Under the pieces are notes generated by a model, which saw nothing but the letters and a program-made list of their open reading frames with translations, was not told the origin of the DNA and did no database searches. Shown one piece after another: positions 18,869 through 27,725 of a stretch of DNA of 64,000 nt (positions are counted from its first letter, which is position 1; each line of letters starts with the position of its first letter). The translations under genes were made by a program, and so were the position numbers. The stretch is taken from NCBI GenBank assembly GCA_016185615.1, contig JACPNE010000008.1, positions 40,545 through 104,544 of the forward strand, written 5' to 3'. Source of the stretch: Candidatus Woesearchaeota archaeon (lineage in GTDB: Archaea > Nanobdellota > Nanobdellia > SCGC-AAA011-G17 > JACPNG01).

Positions 18869-19414
18869 ATGAGAAGGAATTTTAGGGGATACAAAAGAAT
18901 ATTTGGAAATTCAATCCCGGAGATATTATCTAACTTTAAGATTAAGCTTGGGGACTGGAGATTAACAGTAGTGATGCCTGTATTAATTGCAATAATCTTC
19001 ATTTATACATTAATAGCAATATTGAATGTAAAATTGGATTTGTTTGATGAATATACAATTTTAGAAAGAATAAAATCTATTTTTATAACTCCCATAGTGG
19101 AAGAGATAATATTCAGGGGAGTATTTCTTGGAGTCTTCTTTGTATCTATTCCTAGAATAATATCGAATCTATTGAACATCAAGATGAAGAGTAATACTTA
19201 TTATTTCTTTATCTTTTCAGGATTATTTATTCAAGCTGTATGGTTCACATTGCAGCATTATAATCCCAATGCAAGCTCTTTCTACATAAGATTGTTTGAC
19301 GGATTGATATATGGGCTGCTTTATATTTTATTCAGGAGAAATCTGCTTCCTGCAATAATGGCGCACATGACAAATAACGCAGCCATACATTATCTCATGA
19401 TATATTTTAATTAA
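18869..19414 (+). CDS. CPBP-family intramembrane metalloprotease
   Basis: VEEIIFRGVFLGVFF, WFTLQHYNP, IMAHMTNNAAIH motifs. Confidence 0.9.
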   Translation: MRRNFRGYKRIFGNSIPEILSNFKIKLGDWRLTVVMPVLIAIIFIYTLIAILNVKLDLFDEYTILERIKSIFITPIVEEIIFRGVFLGVFFVSIPRIISNLLNIKMKSNTYYFFIFSGLFIQAVWFTLQHYNPNASSFYIRLFDGLIYGLLYILFRRNLLPAIMAHMTNNAAIHYLMIYFN

Positions 19415-19450
19415 AAAACATTTATAAAAAGAAATTTATTTCATAATTAT

Positions 19451-19804
19451 ATGAGAAACAGATTGTTATATATCACATTAACTCTTGTAATTTTAGTCAT
19501 AGTTTTGATAGTTGCAATCTCATTTTATCCTAGGAATAATATAAATAATTTTAGTTCTTGTGCTGAAGCTGGTTATCCTGTAATGGAGTCCTATCCAAGG
19601 CAATGCAATTATAATGGAAGGACTTTTGTTGAGGAGATTTCCTGGGAGAACGATGGAGTTACACTAAAGAAGATTCCTAATGGAGATTATGCATGCTTTG
19701 GCTGTGGAAGAACAATGTGTATAGATCCTATATCTGGATTAGAAGATGTTGAAGAGACTGAAAGTTTACATTGTGATGAAGATTTTAACATTGTAGAGAA
19801 ATAA
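19451..19804 (+). CDS. Membrane-anchored Cys-containing protein
   Basis: N-terminal TM; SSCAEAGYPVMESYPRQCNYNGRTFVEE. Confidence 0.75.
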   Translation: MRNRLLYITLTLVILVIVLIVAISFYPRNNINNFSSCAEAGYPVMESYPRQCNYNGRTFVEEISWENDGVTLKKIPNGDYACFGCGRTMCIDPISGLEDVEETESLHCDEDFNIVEK

Positions 19805-19873
19805 GGAGTATACTCAATAATATATTTTTATGTTTATAATTCTTTAAATATCCTTAATTAAGTTAATTTAATA

Positions 19874-20302
19874 ATGGGAAGAAAAAGCAACAAAGAAAAA
19901 CCAGAGAAACGTGAATATTACAGAATAGAAGGCCATTATGAGAATTCTGGTAAAAAATTAAGATTAACTGGAAGCTTAATAATAGACAATGCTGGGAATG
20001 TAAAAGGGACAGTCCTAGATCATGGTTCAGAAGTTAAAGAGCAAAAATTAGAAGGGAAAGTTTGGGTAGTAAGTGAAGAAACAAAATTAGTATTTGTAAA
20101 ATATTATCCAGAGAATAATCTTGCTAATTCGTTATATCAATTAAGAAAAGAAAATAATAATGTATATTCGGGGTTATATAAAGGAAAATGGAATAGATTG
20201 CCACGTCCAATTGATTTAGAAGCTATATCAAGTGCCCAGTTAATGAAGATTCCAGAGTATAATATTGGGGAAAATATCCAGCTAATGATAGCAAAACATT
20301 AA
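19874..20302 (+). CDS. Hypothetical protein (142 aa)
   Basis: Intact ORF. Confidence 0.65.
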   Translation: MGRKSNKEKPEKREYYRIEGHYENSGKKLRLTGSLIIDNAGNVKGTVLDHGSEVKEQKLEGKVWVVSEETKLVFVKYYPENNLANSLYQLRKENNNVYSGLYKGKWNRLPRPIDLEAISSAQLMKIPEYNIGENIQLMIAKH

Positions 20303-20437
20303 TTCTTATTAAAGTTGAAAACTAAAACATTATCTTTATTCCAAACATCGGAATAGGAAGAAAATAAAGTGTCTTCTTGTTTTTATCATAGTAAAATCCA
20401 ATCCAGAAATCATACTAAGCAAATAAAAGTTTAACTT

Positions 20438-21088
20438 TCATACTTTCTCACACCATTCGCAAGTTTTTTTGGGACAATCCCCATTTAATAGTTTTAAAGC
20501 CTTATTGAATAAATTTTCAGCATTTTTTACATTTGTATTTCTCTTAACTAATTCTGTATCAAATATAACCTCTCCTGTTTCTGTAACTTCTTTTGGAATA
20601 TAGAATAAAATAAAAGCAAAATCTTCAGTTTCATAGTTGTTTTTTCTAAGTAAAAAATTATACAAATCCAGTTGATTTTGGTATCTGTCAGCTGTATCTT
20701 CCTTTAATGCAAATCCCCTTGTCTTATAATCTAATACAATTAATTTATTGCCTTTGACTAAGAGATTGTCTACTGCTCCAAATAGTATATTTCCTTCTTT
20801 GTCTTCATATCTTATTCCTTTTAGGTTATTTCTCCATTGCTTTAATAGTTCTATGTTGTTGAATAATTTCATATCTTTGCTATTGGAATTTTCTTTTAAT
20901 TCTGGAGGCAGTTGTTCTTTATTCATGAACTTGTCAAAATGCGTTTTAAGAATTTTATCCATTCCATTAGGAAGAGAAGACATTGGTCCTTGGGGTCTTT
21001 TCCATACTTTATGCTTATCTAAATAGAAACATCTAGGGCATTCGTTCATTAAATTTATTGAGCTTGGGGATAGTTTAAAGGTTGGCAT
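20438..21088 (-). CDS. PD-(D/E)XK nuclease, RecB/Cas4-like
   Basis: LSPSSINLMNECPRCFYLDKH, GAVDNLLVKGNKLIVLDYKTRG, QLDLYNFLL, CPKKTCEWC. Confidence 0.88.
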   Translation of the reverse strand: MPTFKLSPSSINLMNECPRCFYLDKHKVWKRPQGPMSSLPNGMDKILKTHFDKFMNKEQLPPELKENSNSKDMKLFNNIELLKQWRNNLKGIRYEDKEGNILFGAVDNLLVKGNKLIVLDYKTRGFALKEDTADRYQNQLDLYNFLLRKNNYETEDFAFILFYIPKEVTETGEVIFDTELVKRNTNVKNAENLFNKALKLLNGDCPKKTCEWCEKV

Positions 21089-21140
21089 TTTAAAACGAAA
21101 ATTTTATATAACATAAATATACCTATATATTATTACATAT

Positions 21141-21213
21141 AAATCCATCTCGAACGGAGTCCATGAGGTGCCTGCCTGCTTATGTGGACAGGATAGACTA
21201 GTAGGATGGTTTT
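21141..21213 (+). ncRNA. Candidate structured RNA
   Basis: Nested pairing: CCATC 21145-21149/GATGG 21205-21209 (outer AAA/TTT), AGTC 21158-21161/GACT 21196-21199, CCTG 21171-21174/CAGG 21189-21192; TTTT at 3' end; GC-richer than surroundings. Confidence 0.45.
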
Positions 21214-21220
21214 GTAATAT

Positions 21221-21430
21221 CTACTCTCCATATATTGCTCTTAATAAAAGGTTATCCATCTCTCTTTCATAATTATCATAAACTTCTTCAAGTAAATCAT
21301 TTAATCTTTCTCTTGATTCTGGATTAAATTTCTCTAACTCTTCTTTAATTTGTCTATAATAAATGTGTGGATTTCTTTGATAAGGAAGAGCTTTTATTCT
21401 TTCTTCGAAATCTACTTTTTCATTAAGCAC
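21221..21430 (-). CDS. Small hypothetical protein (69 aa)
   Basis: Helical, charged ORF. Confidence 0.6.
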   Translation of the reverse strand: MLNEKVDFEERIKALPYQRNPHIYYRQIKEELEKFNPESRERLNDLLEEVYDNYEREMDNLLLRAIYGE

Positions 21431-21480
21431 TTTGTATATAAGTAAGATAATTTTATATAGTTTCTGAATTCAGAAATTAA

Positions 21481-22035
21481 ATGGATTATAAAGAATTATT
21501 AAAAATCATAATAGACTTAAAAATTGGAGAGAATAAAAATATATATCGAATTGATAATACTGATTTATGGATTCATAGACCGGAAAAACTTGGACGTTCT
21601 CTAAAAAGTAAAGAAAAGTATGAGATTAAAACTAATTTTCAAATATTTATGAGAGGACAAAACGGTAAAGCATTTAAACCAAATCATTTAAGAATATTGA
21701 TAGATTTACATTTAAAATTAATTAGTAATCCAAATTCAGCTAAAAAATTATTTGATATTTTAGAAGATATTTACAACGGTAAAGATCCATTAGAATTCAA
21801 GAATGATTTAAGCAAAATGAATTTTAAAATGCAATTAGATTCTGCTCTAATAAATGTTTGTTGTGCTCAATTATTTATGGCTGAGCAAGATATTAATTAT
21901 ACAAAAGGAAAAATTCAACCACCAAGATCTTTCTTAATGGGATATATAAGATTTATAAAAGCTGGACAAGAAAATATAGATAAAATATTATGGAGTTCTA
22001 TTAGACATCCACCGAGAAAAGAATTTAGGGAATGA
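21481..22035 (+). CDS. Hypothetical protein convergent with DNA methyltransferase; candidate restriction partner
   Basis: 184 aa ORF overlapping the MTase 3' end by 11 nt; positional inference only. Confidence 0.7.
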   Translation: MDYKELLKIIIDLKIGENKNIYRIDNTDLWIHRPEKLGRSLKSKEKYEIKTNFQIFMRGQNGKAFKPNHLRILIDLHLKLISNPNSAKKLFDILEDIYNGKDPLEFKNDLSKMNFKMQLDSALINVCCAQLFMAEQDINYTKGKIQPPRSFLMGYIRFIKAGQENIDKILWSSIRHPPRKEFRE

Positions 22036-22825
22036 ACTCAACTTCATAATCCTCATTTATCTTTCTTTGTGTAGGTTTTAATCTTTTATTTATTATTCTT
22101 TTATATTTCTTATTTAGTTCTATACCGATAGAATTTCTATTAAAATTCTTTGCCACAACTGAAGTAGTTCCAGAACCTAAGAATGGATCTAACACAGTAT
22201 CTCCTTCTTCAGTACAACTTAAAATAATCCTTCTAAGAAGTTCTTCTGGTTTTTGTGTCGGATGTACTCCAGCTAATTTCTCTTTCTTTGGTGTTAATGG
22301 TATTACCCAGACATTTCTAGTTTGTTTACCTTTAGGGTTAATATGATCTTCAATTCCATCTTTCGTCCATTGGTAATTAAATTTCCATTTTTTCTTATTT
22401 CCATTCTTAGAAGCCCATATTAAATGCTCTGTACTCTCAGTAAAAAATCTACATGTTATATTTGGTTGAGCATTAGGTTTAAACCATACAATACTATTAT
22501 TTATTTTAACATCATTATAATGCTGAAGAATAAATCCTACTTGATAGATATTATGAAAAGATCCAGATATCCATAAACTTCCTCCATGTTTTAATACTCT
22601 TAATGCTTCTTTAATCCATTGTTGATTAAATTGAAAATAACCATCTTTAGAAAACATATCCCATTGTTCTTGCATTGTTATGTGTTTACTATATTTCCAA
22701 CCTAAACCCTTCTTTTTAGACATATTATATGGTGGATCTGCAAATATCAAATCTACAGATTCATCTGGAAGTTCTTTTAATCTTTCTAAAGCATTCCCAA
22801 GATAAATTGTATGTTTAGTTTTCAT
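22025..22825 (-). CDS. Site-specific DNA methyltransferase (N6-adenine/N4-cytosine, beta-class order)
   Basis: DLIFADPPYNMSKKK (motif IV) precedes VLDPFLGSGTTSVVAKNFNRNSIGIELN (motif I). Confidence 0.95.
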   Translation of the reverse strand: MKTKHTIYLGNALERLKELPDESVDLIFADPPYNMSKKKGLGWKYSKHITMQEQWDMFSKDGYFQFNQQWIKEALRVLKHGGSLWISGSFHNIYQVGFILQHYNDVKINNSIVWFKPNAQPNITCRFFTESTEHLIWASKNGNKKKWKFNYQWTKDGIEDHINPKGKQTRNVWVIPLTPKKEKLAGVHPTQKPEELLRRIILSCTEEGDTVLDPFLGSGTTSVVAKNFNRNSIGIELNKKYKRIINKRLKPTQRKINEDYEVEFIP

Positions 22826-22959
22826 TTTTTCTTTAAATCCTCTTCAATAAAAAGTCTAATTTTATCCCATATTTGAATTTTTTGTTCTCTTAATTTTAGA
22901 ACCCATTTATCCCAAATTTCTTTGTCTCCCCTAAAAGAAATAATCTCTTTCTCAGTCAT
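22822..22959 (-). CDS. 45-aa ribbon-helix-helix-like protein coupled to MTase
   Basis: MTEKEIISFRGDKEIWDKWVLKLREQKIQIWDKIRLFIEEDLKKK; ATGA overlap with MTase start; not in ORF track. Confidence 0.75.
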   Translation of the reverse strand: MTEKEIISFRGDKEIWDKWVLKLREQKIQIWDKIRLFIEEDLKKK

Positions 22960-22969
22960 ACTGTATGAC
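22955..22969. promoter_or_regulatory. Palindrome GTCATAC-T-GTATGAC over the start codon of the RHH-like gene
   Basis: Perfect 7+7 inverted repeat containing ATG (22957-22959); TATA-like TATATAATAG upstream on the minus strand. Confidence 0.65.
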
Positions 22970-23026
22970 AGTAGTACTATTATATATAAAGATTATTGCG
23001 ATGAAATATTGGAATTATTCTTTATC

Positions 23027-23218
23027 TTATTCTTTCTTTTTCATTTTCTTCCATAAGTCGCTCAATTCCTTTAATCTTTTCTTTTTATTCTCTTCATTTA
23101 ATTCTTTTTTTTCTTCAACCCCTACTTTTTCTATTTTTCTCCATCTTCTATGTCTAGCCCGCATAGCACTATAATTTCTTTTTCCTCCACCCATATATAC
23201 CTTCATTAACCCAATCAA
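23027..23218 (-). CDS. Small highly basic hypothetical protein
   Basis: ORF; low-complexity K/E/R. Confidence 0.45.
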   Translation of the reverse strand: MIGLMKVYMGGGKRNYSAMRARHRRWRKIEKVGVEEKKELNEENKKKRLKELSDLWKKMKKKE

Positions 23219-23343
23219 TTTAATAATATTCTAAATCTCATAACTATTAATATAAGTATCTGCTCTATAAATAAACATAATAAATTTAAATAAATTATCA
23301 TTGTCTAAATCAGATGATGACCTAAAAAGATGAATAATTTAAA

Positions 23344-23478
23344 ATGGATGGAATGATAATAAGAATACAAAAAAGAAAGATCTTGAGATATAAAGAAATC
23401 GTAAAAAAATTAATTAATAACGAAGATTTATCAAAAGAACAAAAGGAATTTCTCAAAAAAGAGAAAATTTTAGAATGA
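23344..23478 (+). CDS. Putative antitoxin (44 aa) for adjacent PIN toxin
   Basis: MDGMIIRIQKRKILRYKEIVKKLINNEDLSKEQKEFLKKEKILE; ATGA overlap with PIN gene; not in ORF track. Confidence 0.65.
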   Translation: MDGMIIRIQKRKILRYKEIVKKLINNEDLSKEQKEFLKKEKILE

Positions 23479-23882
23479 AAATTTACTGTGATACTAATAT
23501 TTACTTAGATTTTTTCTTAGGAAGAAAAGATTACTTAAGGCCCCTAGATGAATTTGCCTATCAAATCTTTAAAAGGGTAGAAAATGGAGAGTTTACTTTA
23601 ATAATTTCAGATCACTTACTTTATGAATTAAGAAATTATATAGAAGAAAAGAAAATTACTGAATTATTACAACCATTAAACCAAAAAGGAAGAATAATTA
23701 GAATATTCAAAACAAGAGAAGACATTCTAAAAGCAAAAGAAATCTCTAAGGAAAATTGGAAAGATGCCTTACATGCAATATTAGCAAATAAAGCAAAAGC
23801 AGTTTATTTATTAACAAGGAATATTCAAGATTATGCTGGCTGTGAGCATTTAGTTGAGATCAAGTTCCCTGAAAACATTTGA
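23475..23882 (+). CDS. PIN-domain ribonuclease toxin (VapC-like)
   Basis: MKIYCDTNIYLDFFLGR, IISDHLLYEL, KDALHAILANKAKAVYLLTRNIQDY. Confidence 0.88.
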   Translation: MKIYCDTNIYLDFFLGRKDYLRPLDEFAYQIFKRVENGEFTLIISDHLLYELRNYIEEKKITELLQPLNQKGRIIRIFKTREDILKAKEISKENWKDALHAILANKAKAVYLLTRNIQDYAGCEHLVEIKFPENI

Positions 23883-24983
23883 AGTTTCTTTATTTTCATA
23901 ATTTTCAAATAATTTATTCTTTTCATCTTCAGTCAAAACTTTTGGTTTAACAGAGCCTTTTAATTTGAAAATCCAAGACTTTTCATCTATTTGTTTTGAA
24001 GCTAACGAGCTATTTAACTCTTCCAAATATTCTTTGCATACGACAATTAAAGTTTCTTTTCTAGGATTAAAATACTTTTTCAGTGTAATATAGTCATATC
24101 CATAATTTCCATTAACTAAATCATTAAATAAATTATATGTTGCCATTAATTCCCATAATGAAATGAAACAATCATTTATTGTAAGCTGTAAGTCATTTAA
24201 CTCTTTTTCATTCTTTTCAATAAATAATTGATGTACTATTGAAACATAAGCATTAAGGATACTAATAATATCTTTATTATCTTCCTTTCTAGGGAAATTC
24301 ATAGCAAATGAATTTAATAGTTTAGAAATCAATGGTTTAGTCTCTTGATTTAATTCATAGCAAAGAATTTGTTGAAGTTTTAATTTTGCTAAATAAAGAG
24401 TTTTATGTTTTCTTTGATATTGCTCAGAAAGTATTGCTCTTGTATTTCCTATATATTTTGAATAGATATTTATCGCATCATCAATTGCTTGATCTAAATT
24501 AGGTATCTTTTCTTTAAAATCATAAATATATTCTTGTTCAGGATTATATTCTAATACGCAAACTTGCCCAAATAAATACCATCCCCTTGGAATTTCAATT
24601 GGTAGTTTAGTGCTATCTGCTATCTCTGCAATAACTTTTTGCATTTGTGTTTTATTAGGAAGTACTTTTGTTTTTTCTGTCCATCTTTTTCTTACTCTCA
24701 TAAATAAATAATTACAGAAGTTTTCTGTTTCTTTACTTATAGGAACCCCAAGCAATGTATCATCTCTTCTAGTTACATCAACTTCCTTAACCTTCTTGAA
24801 TACCTTTTTGTTCTCTTCTTCAACTTCAACCACAACATCAACGCTTTTTAGCAAATCTAAAGCCTTACTCACAGTATCCCAATTTGAATTAACCTCTACA
24901 GCTAATTCATTTATAGTCATCGGTTTGTTCTCTAGAAGGTGTAAGATGCGTTGAACTAATTGTTTCTTTGTTTTTCGCACCAT
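23850..24983 (-). CDS. Winged-helix N-terminal protein of unknown function (377 aa)
   Basis: QRILHLLENKPMTINELAVEVNSNWDTVSKALDLLKSVDVVVEV; 3' overlap with PIN gene. Confidence 0.8.
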   Translation of the reverse strand: MVRKTKKQLVQRILHLLENKPMTINELAVEVNSNWDTVSKALDLLKSVDVVVEVEEENKKVFKKVKEVDVTRRDDTLLGVPISKETENFCNYLFMRVRKRWTEKTKVLPNKTQMQKVIAEIADSTKLPIEIPRGWYLFGQVCVLEYNPEQEYIYDFKEKIPNLDQAIDDAINIYSKYIGNTRAILSEQYQRKHKTLYLAKLKLQQILCYELNQETKPLISKLLNSFAMNFPRKEDNKDIISILNAYVSIVHQLFIEKNEKELNDLQLTINDCFISLWELMATYNLFNDLVNGNYGYDYITLKKYFNPRKETLIVVCKEYLEELNSSLASKQIDEKSWIFKLKGSVKPKVLTEDEKNKLFENYENKETSNVFRELDLN

Positions 24984-25084
24984 ATTTTGTTATAATACAT
25001 AATACTATATAAACTTTTCTGTCAAATAATATAGTCTGTCAAAAAACACAATATTTATATAATAGTTCTATCAATTAATAGGGT

Positions 25085-25615
25085 ATGTCAAAATTAAAAG
25101 ACAAATTTGAAAGAATAAAAAAAGAACATCCAAGGATTAAATTAGAGCCTTATAACAAAGTTTATGAGACTTTAAAGAATATTGGTAATCCTAAAAAGGG
25201 TGCTACAATAACGGTTCTTGCTGAAAAGACCAAATTCAAAAGAAGTAAAGTTGATAGAATAATAAGAATTCTAAAGGTATACCGTTATGTTAAAATAGCT
25301 GAAGGAAGTAATGGAATCCCATATCTATGCATTATTGATAAAAAAGATGAAAGATATTGGAAATGGGGAAAAGAACAAATTGGTTCTAATCTTGATAAAA
25401 ACTATGAATCTCTATTAGAGAATTTAGATAAAGCGAAAAAGTCAGATAACAAATTAAAAACAGAAATAAAGTCATATCAAAACAAAAAGAAAAATGGGAA
25501 GTTCTTTAAAATCTATAACACGCTTGTTGAAGATGTATGGTCTAATATGAAAGATTCAGATTTAAATAAATTAGAAATTGGCAGTACGGCAGTGAAGTAT
25601 TGTATAGGTGAATAA
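25085..25615 (+). CDS. HTH protein in operon with Cas4/RecB-like nuclease
   Basis: ATITVLAEKTKFKRSKVDRIIRILKVYRYVKI; followed with zero spacing by the nuclease gene. Confidence 0.75.
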   Translation: MSKLKDKFERIKKEHPRIKLEPYNKVYETLKNIGNPKKGATITVLAEKTKFKRSKVDRIIRILKVYRYVKIAEGSNGIPYLCIIDKKDERYWKWGKEQIGSNLDKNYESLLENLDKAKKSDNKLKTEIKSYQNKKKNGKFFKIYNTLVEDVWSNMKDSDLNKLEIGSTAVKYCIGE

Positions 25616-26521
25616 ATGAATTTTCAAAATGAGTTTAGTTGGTCGAAATCTAGGGATGAATTATTTAATGAATGTAAAAGGAAATATTACTTTAAACATT
25701 ATGGTTGTTGGGGCGGATGGGATCAAACTGCTACAGAAAGAATGAAAGAACTTTATATTCTAAAAAATTTATCAACAAGGCATATTTGGATTGGAGATGT
25801 TGTTCATCAAATAATAAAATATTTTTTAATACAACTAAAGGCAGGGAATCATGTAACATTAAGTAATTTGTTATTTAGATTAAAAAAGAAATTAAAAGAA
25901 GATTATGATGGTTCAGAAGCAGGAATATACAAAAAATTTCCTAAAAAATGTGGATTAGTTGAACATGAATACAAATATTTAATTCCGAAAGATGAATGGG
26001 ATGGATTATTTAAAACAGCAGAAAATTGCATAACAAATTTTTATAATTCAGATACATTAAAAGAGATAAAAAACAAAGATATAAGTAAATGGTTATTTCT
26101 TGAAGATTTTTTATCTTTTGATTTTGAGAGAACAAAAGTTTACTTAAGTATCGATTTTGCGATTAAGAATGAAGATAACAAAATTATTTTGTATGATTGG
26201 AAAACAGGTAAAGAAAGAGATGTAGAAATGGGTATACAATTAACCTGTTATGCACTTTATGTTATTCAAAAATGGAATTTAGAGCCAAATAGACTTATTA
26301 TTAAAAAGTATAACGTTTTCATAGATAAAGAAGATGAGTTTGAAATTACAGATAAAAATATAGGAGACATTAAAGATTATATGAGAAAAAGCATAGAAGA
26401 TATGAAGAATATTCTCATTGATAAAGAAAAAAATATTGCTAAAGAAGAAGATTTTCCGCAAACTTCAGATATTAGAAAATGTTTAAAGTGTAATTTTAGA
26501 AGAGTATGTAATCTTGTTTAA
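25616..26521 (+). CDS. PD-(D/E)XK nuclease, RecB/Cas4-like with Cys cluster
   Basis: FSWSKSRDELFNECKRKYYFKHYGCWGGWD, IILYDWKTGKE, QLTCYALYV, CLKCNFRRVC. Confidence 0.9.
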   Translation: MNFQNEFSWSKSRDELFNECKRKYYFKHYGCWGGWDQTATERMKELYILKNLSTRHIWIGDVVHQIIKYFLIQLKAGNHVTLSNLLFRLKKKLKEDYDGSEAGIYKKFPKKCGLVEHEYKYLIPKDEWDGLFKTAENCITNFYNSDTLKEIKNKDISKWLFLEDFLSFDFERTKVYLSIDFAIKNEDNKIILYDWKTGKERDVEMGIQLTCYALYVIQKWNLEPNRLIIKKYNVFIDKEDEFEITDKNIGDIKDYMRKSIEDMKNILIDKEKNIAKEEDFPQTSDIRKCLKCNFRRVCNLV

Positions 26522-27195
26522 AAATTTTTTACTTTCTCTTTGAAACTAAGATATTTACCATTCCCAATAATAATATGGTCCAATAAAGGGATATCTAGAT
26601 TCTTTCCAGCTTGAATCATTTGTTTTGTTACTTTTATATCATCGTCACTAGGCTTTGGATTTCCACTAGGATGATTATGAACTAGTATTATAGCATAAGC
26701 GCTCTCCTTAATAGCCTCTTTAAATACCTCTCTTGGATGTATCAAAGAAGAATTCAAGGTTCCAACAGATATTTCTTTTATAGAAATAACTTTATTCTTA
26801 GTATCAAGCAAAACAGCTTTTAAAACTTCTTTTTTATAGTTTCTAAGCTCATCCTTAAACATATTATAGACATCCTCAGCTTTAGTAATTATCTTATAAT
26901 TATAACCTCCAGAAACAAGTTTATTATATCTCTTGGATAATTCAATCAAACTAGATAATTGAAGAGCCTTTACAATATCATTGCATTCTTCCTTAAGCTC
27001 ATTAAAGCTTAGATCATCTAATTTATTAAGATTATAATCTTTTAATAATCTGTTAGATAATTCTAAAGCAGATTCGCCATTAGCTCCAATCCCAAAGATA
27101 ATAGCTAATAACTCAGCATTATCCAAAGTTTTAACTCCGTTTCTTGTTAGCTTAAATCCTGGACGGTTAAACCAAGGTAAATCCTTAATTTTCAA
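26518..27195 (-). CDS. radC: RadC family JAB/MPN protein
   Basis: NAELLAIIFGIGANGESALELSNRLL; AIILVHNHPSGNPKPSDDDIKVT; IPLLDHIIIGNGKYLSFKE. Confidence 0.95.
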   Translation of the reverse strand: MKIKDLPWFNRPGFKLTRNGVKTLDNAELLAIIFGIGANGESALELSNRLLKDYNLNKLDDLSFNELKEECNDIVKALQLSSLIELSKRYNKLVSGGYNYKIITKAEDVYNMFKDELRNYKKEVLKAVLLDTKNKVISIKEISVGTLNSSLIHPREVFKEAIKESAYAIILVHNHPSGNPKPSDDDIKVTKQMIQAGKNLDIPLLDHIIIGNGKYLSFKEKVKNF

Positions 27196-27477
27196 TTAAT
27201 CACCTTTTTTATAGATTTTATCATGATGGTCAAAATCATCAAAATAAACAAAGTCATTTTGTTTGTCATATTTAAACACCAAAACAAAACTATCCCCTAT
27301 ATGAACCCTTTTATACTCTTTTAAGGCATATCTTAAATTTTTATAATGCTCAATATCAGGATTAGACACAACCTCATTTATTTTCTTAAGAAGAATTTCA
27401 TAAAGCCTTTTGTCTTTTTTTCTTAACTTGTCTAGGACTCTATCTAATTGTTTACTTATTTTATATTGCCGAGGCAT
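27196..27477 (-). CDS. RelE-like mRNA interferase toxin
   Basis: KQLDRVLDKLRKKDKRLYEILLKKINEV...YKNLRYALKEYKRVHIGDSFVLVFKYD. Confidence 0.85.
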   Translation of the reverse strand: MPRQYKISKQLDRVLDKLRKKDKRLYEILLKKINEVVSNPDIEHYKNLRYALKEYKRVHIGDSFVLVFKYDKQNDFVYFDDFDHHDKIYKKGD

Positions 27478-27479
27478 TT

Positions 27480-27725
27480 TTATCTAGACTCTATCTTCTT
27501 TCTTAATTCATTTATAGATCTAAAAGTCTCGCTATAACCCTCTTTTTCTATTCTCTTAAGTTTTTTTATATATTCTGGTCTTAACTCAAGATCTTCTTGA
27601 TCTTCTATATATTTGGATACAACAAACTGTATAGCCTTCCCTTTATCTTTCAATCCATATTTGGCCTTAACTACATTTAACGTTCTGTTTGTATTCTCAT
27701 CAATTTCAACTAATGCTTGTACCAT
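27480..27725 (-). CDS. Antitoxin, DUF2683-like
   Basis: MVQALVEIDENTNRTLNVVKAKYGLKDKGKAIQFVVSKYIED; ATG 27725 with AGGAGG upstream preferred over 27782. Confidence 0.8.
   Translation of the reverse strand: MVQALVEIDENTNRTLNVVKAKYGLKDKGKAIQFVVSKYIEDQEDLELRPEYIKKLKRIEKEGYSETFRSINELRKKIESR

Noticed and set aside
23322-23350. Box C-like ATGATGA near AGATGATGACC
   Set aside because: No paired D box (CTGA) at suitable spacing and no terminal stem; not called as a C/D sRNA.
20438-26521. Cas4-like nucleases as evidence of a CRISPR-Cas locus
   Set aside because: No repeat-spacer array, cas1, cas2 or effector gene seen in the window; both fit the broader RecB-like PD-(D/E)XK family.
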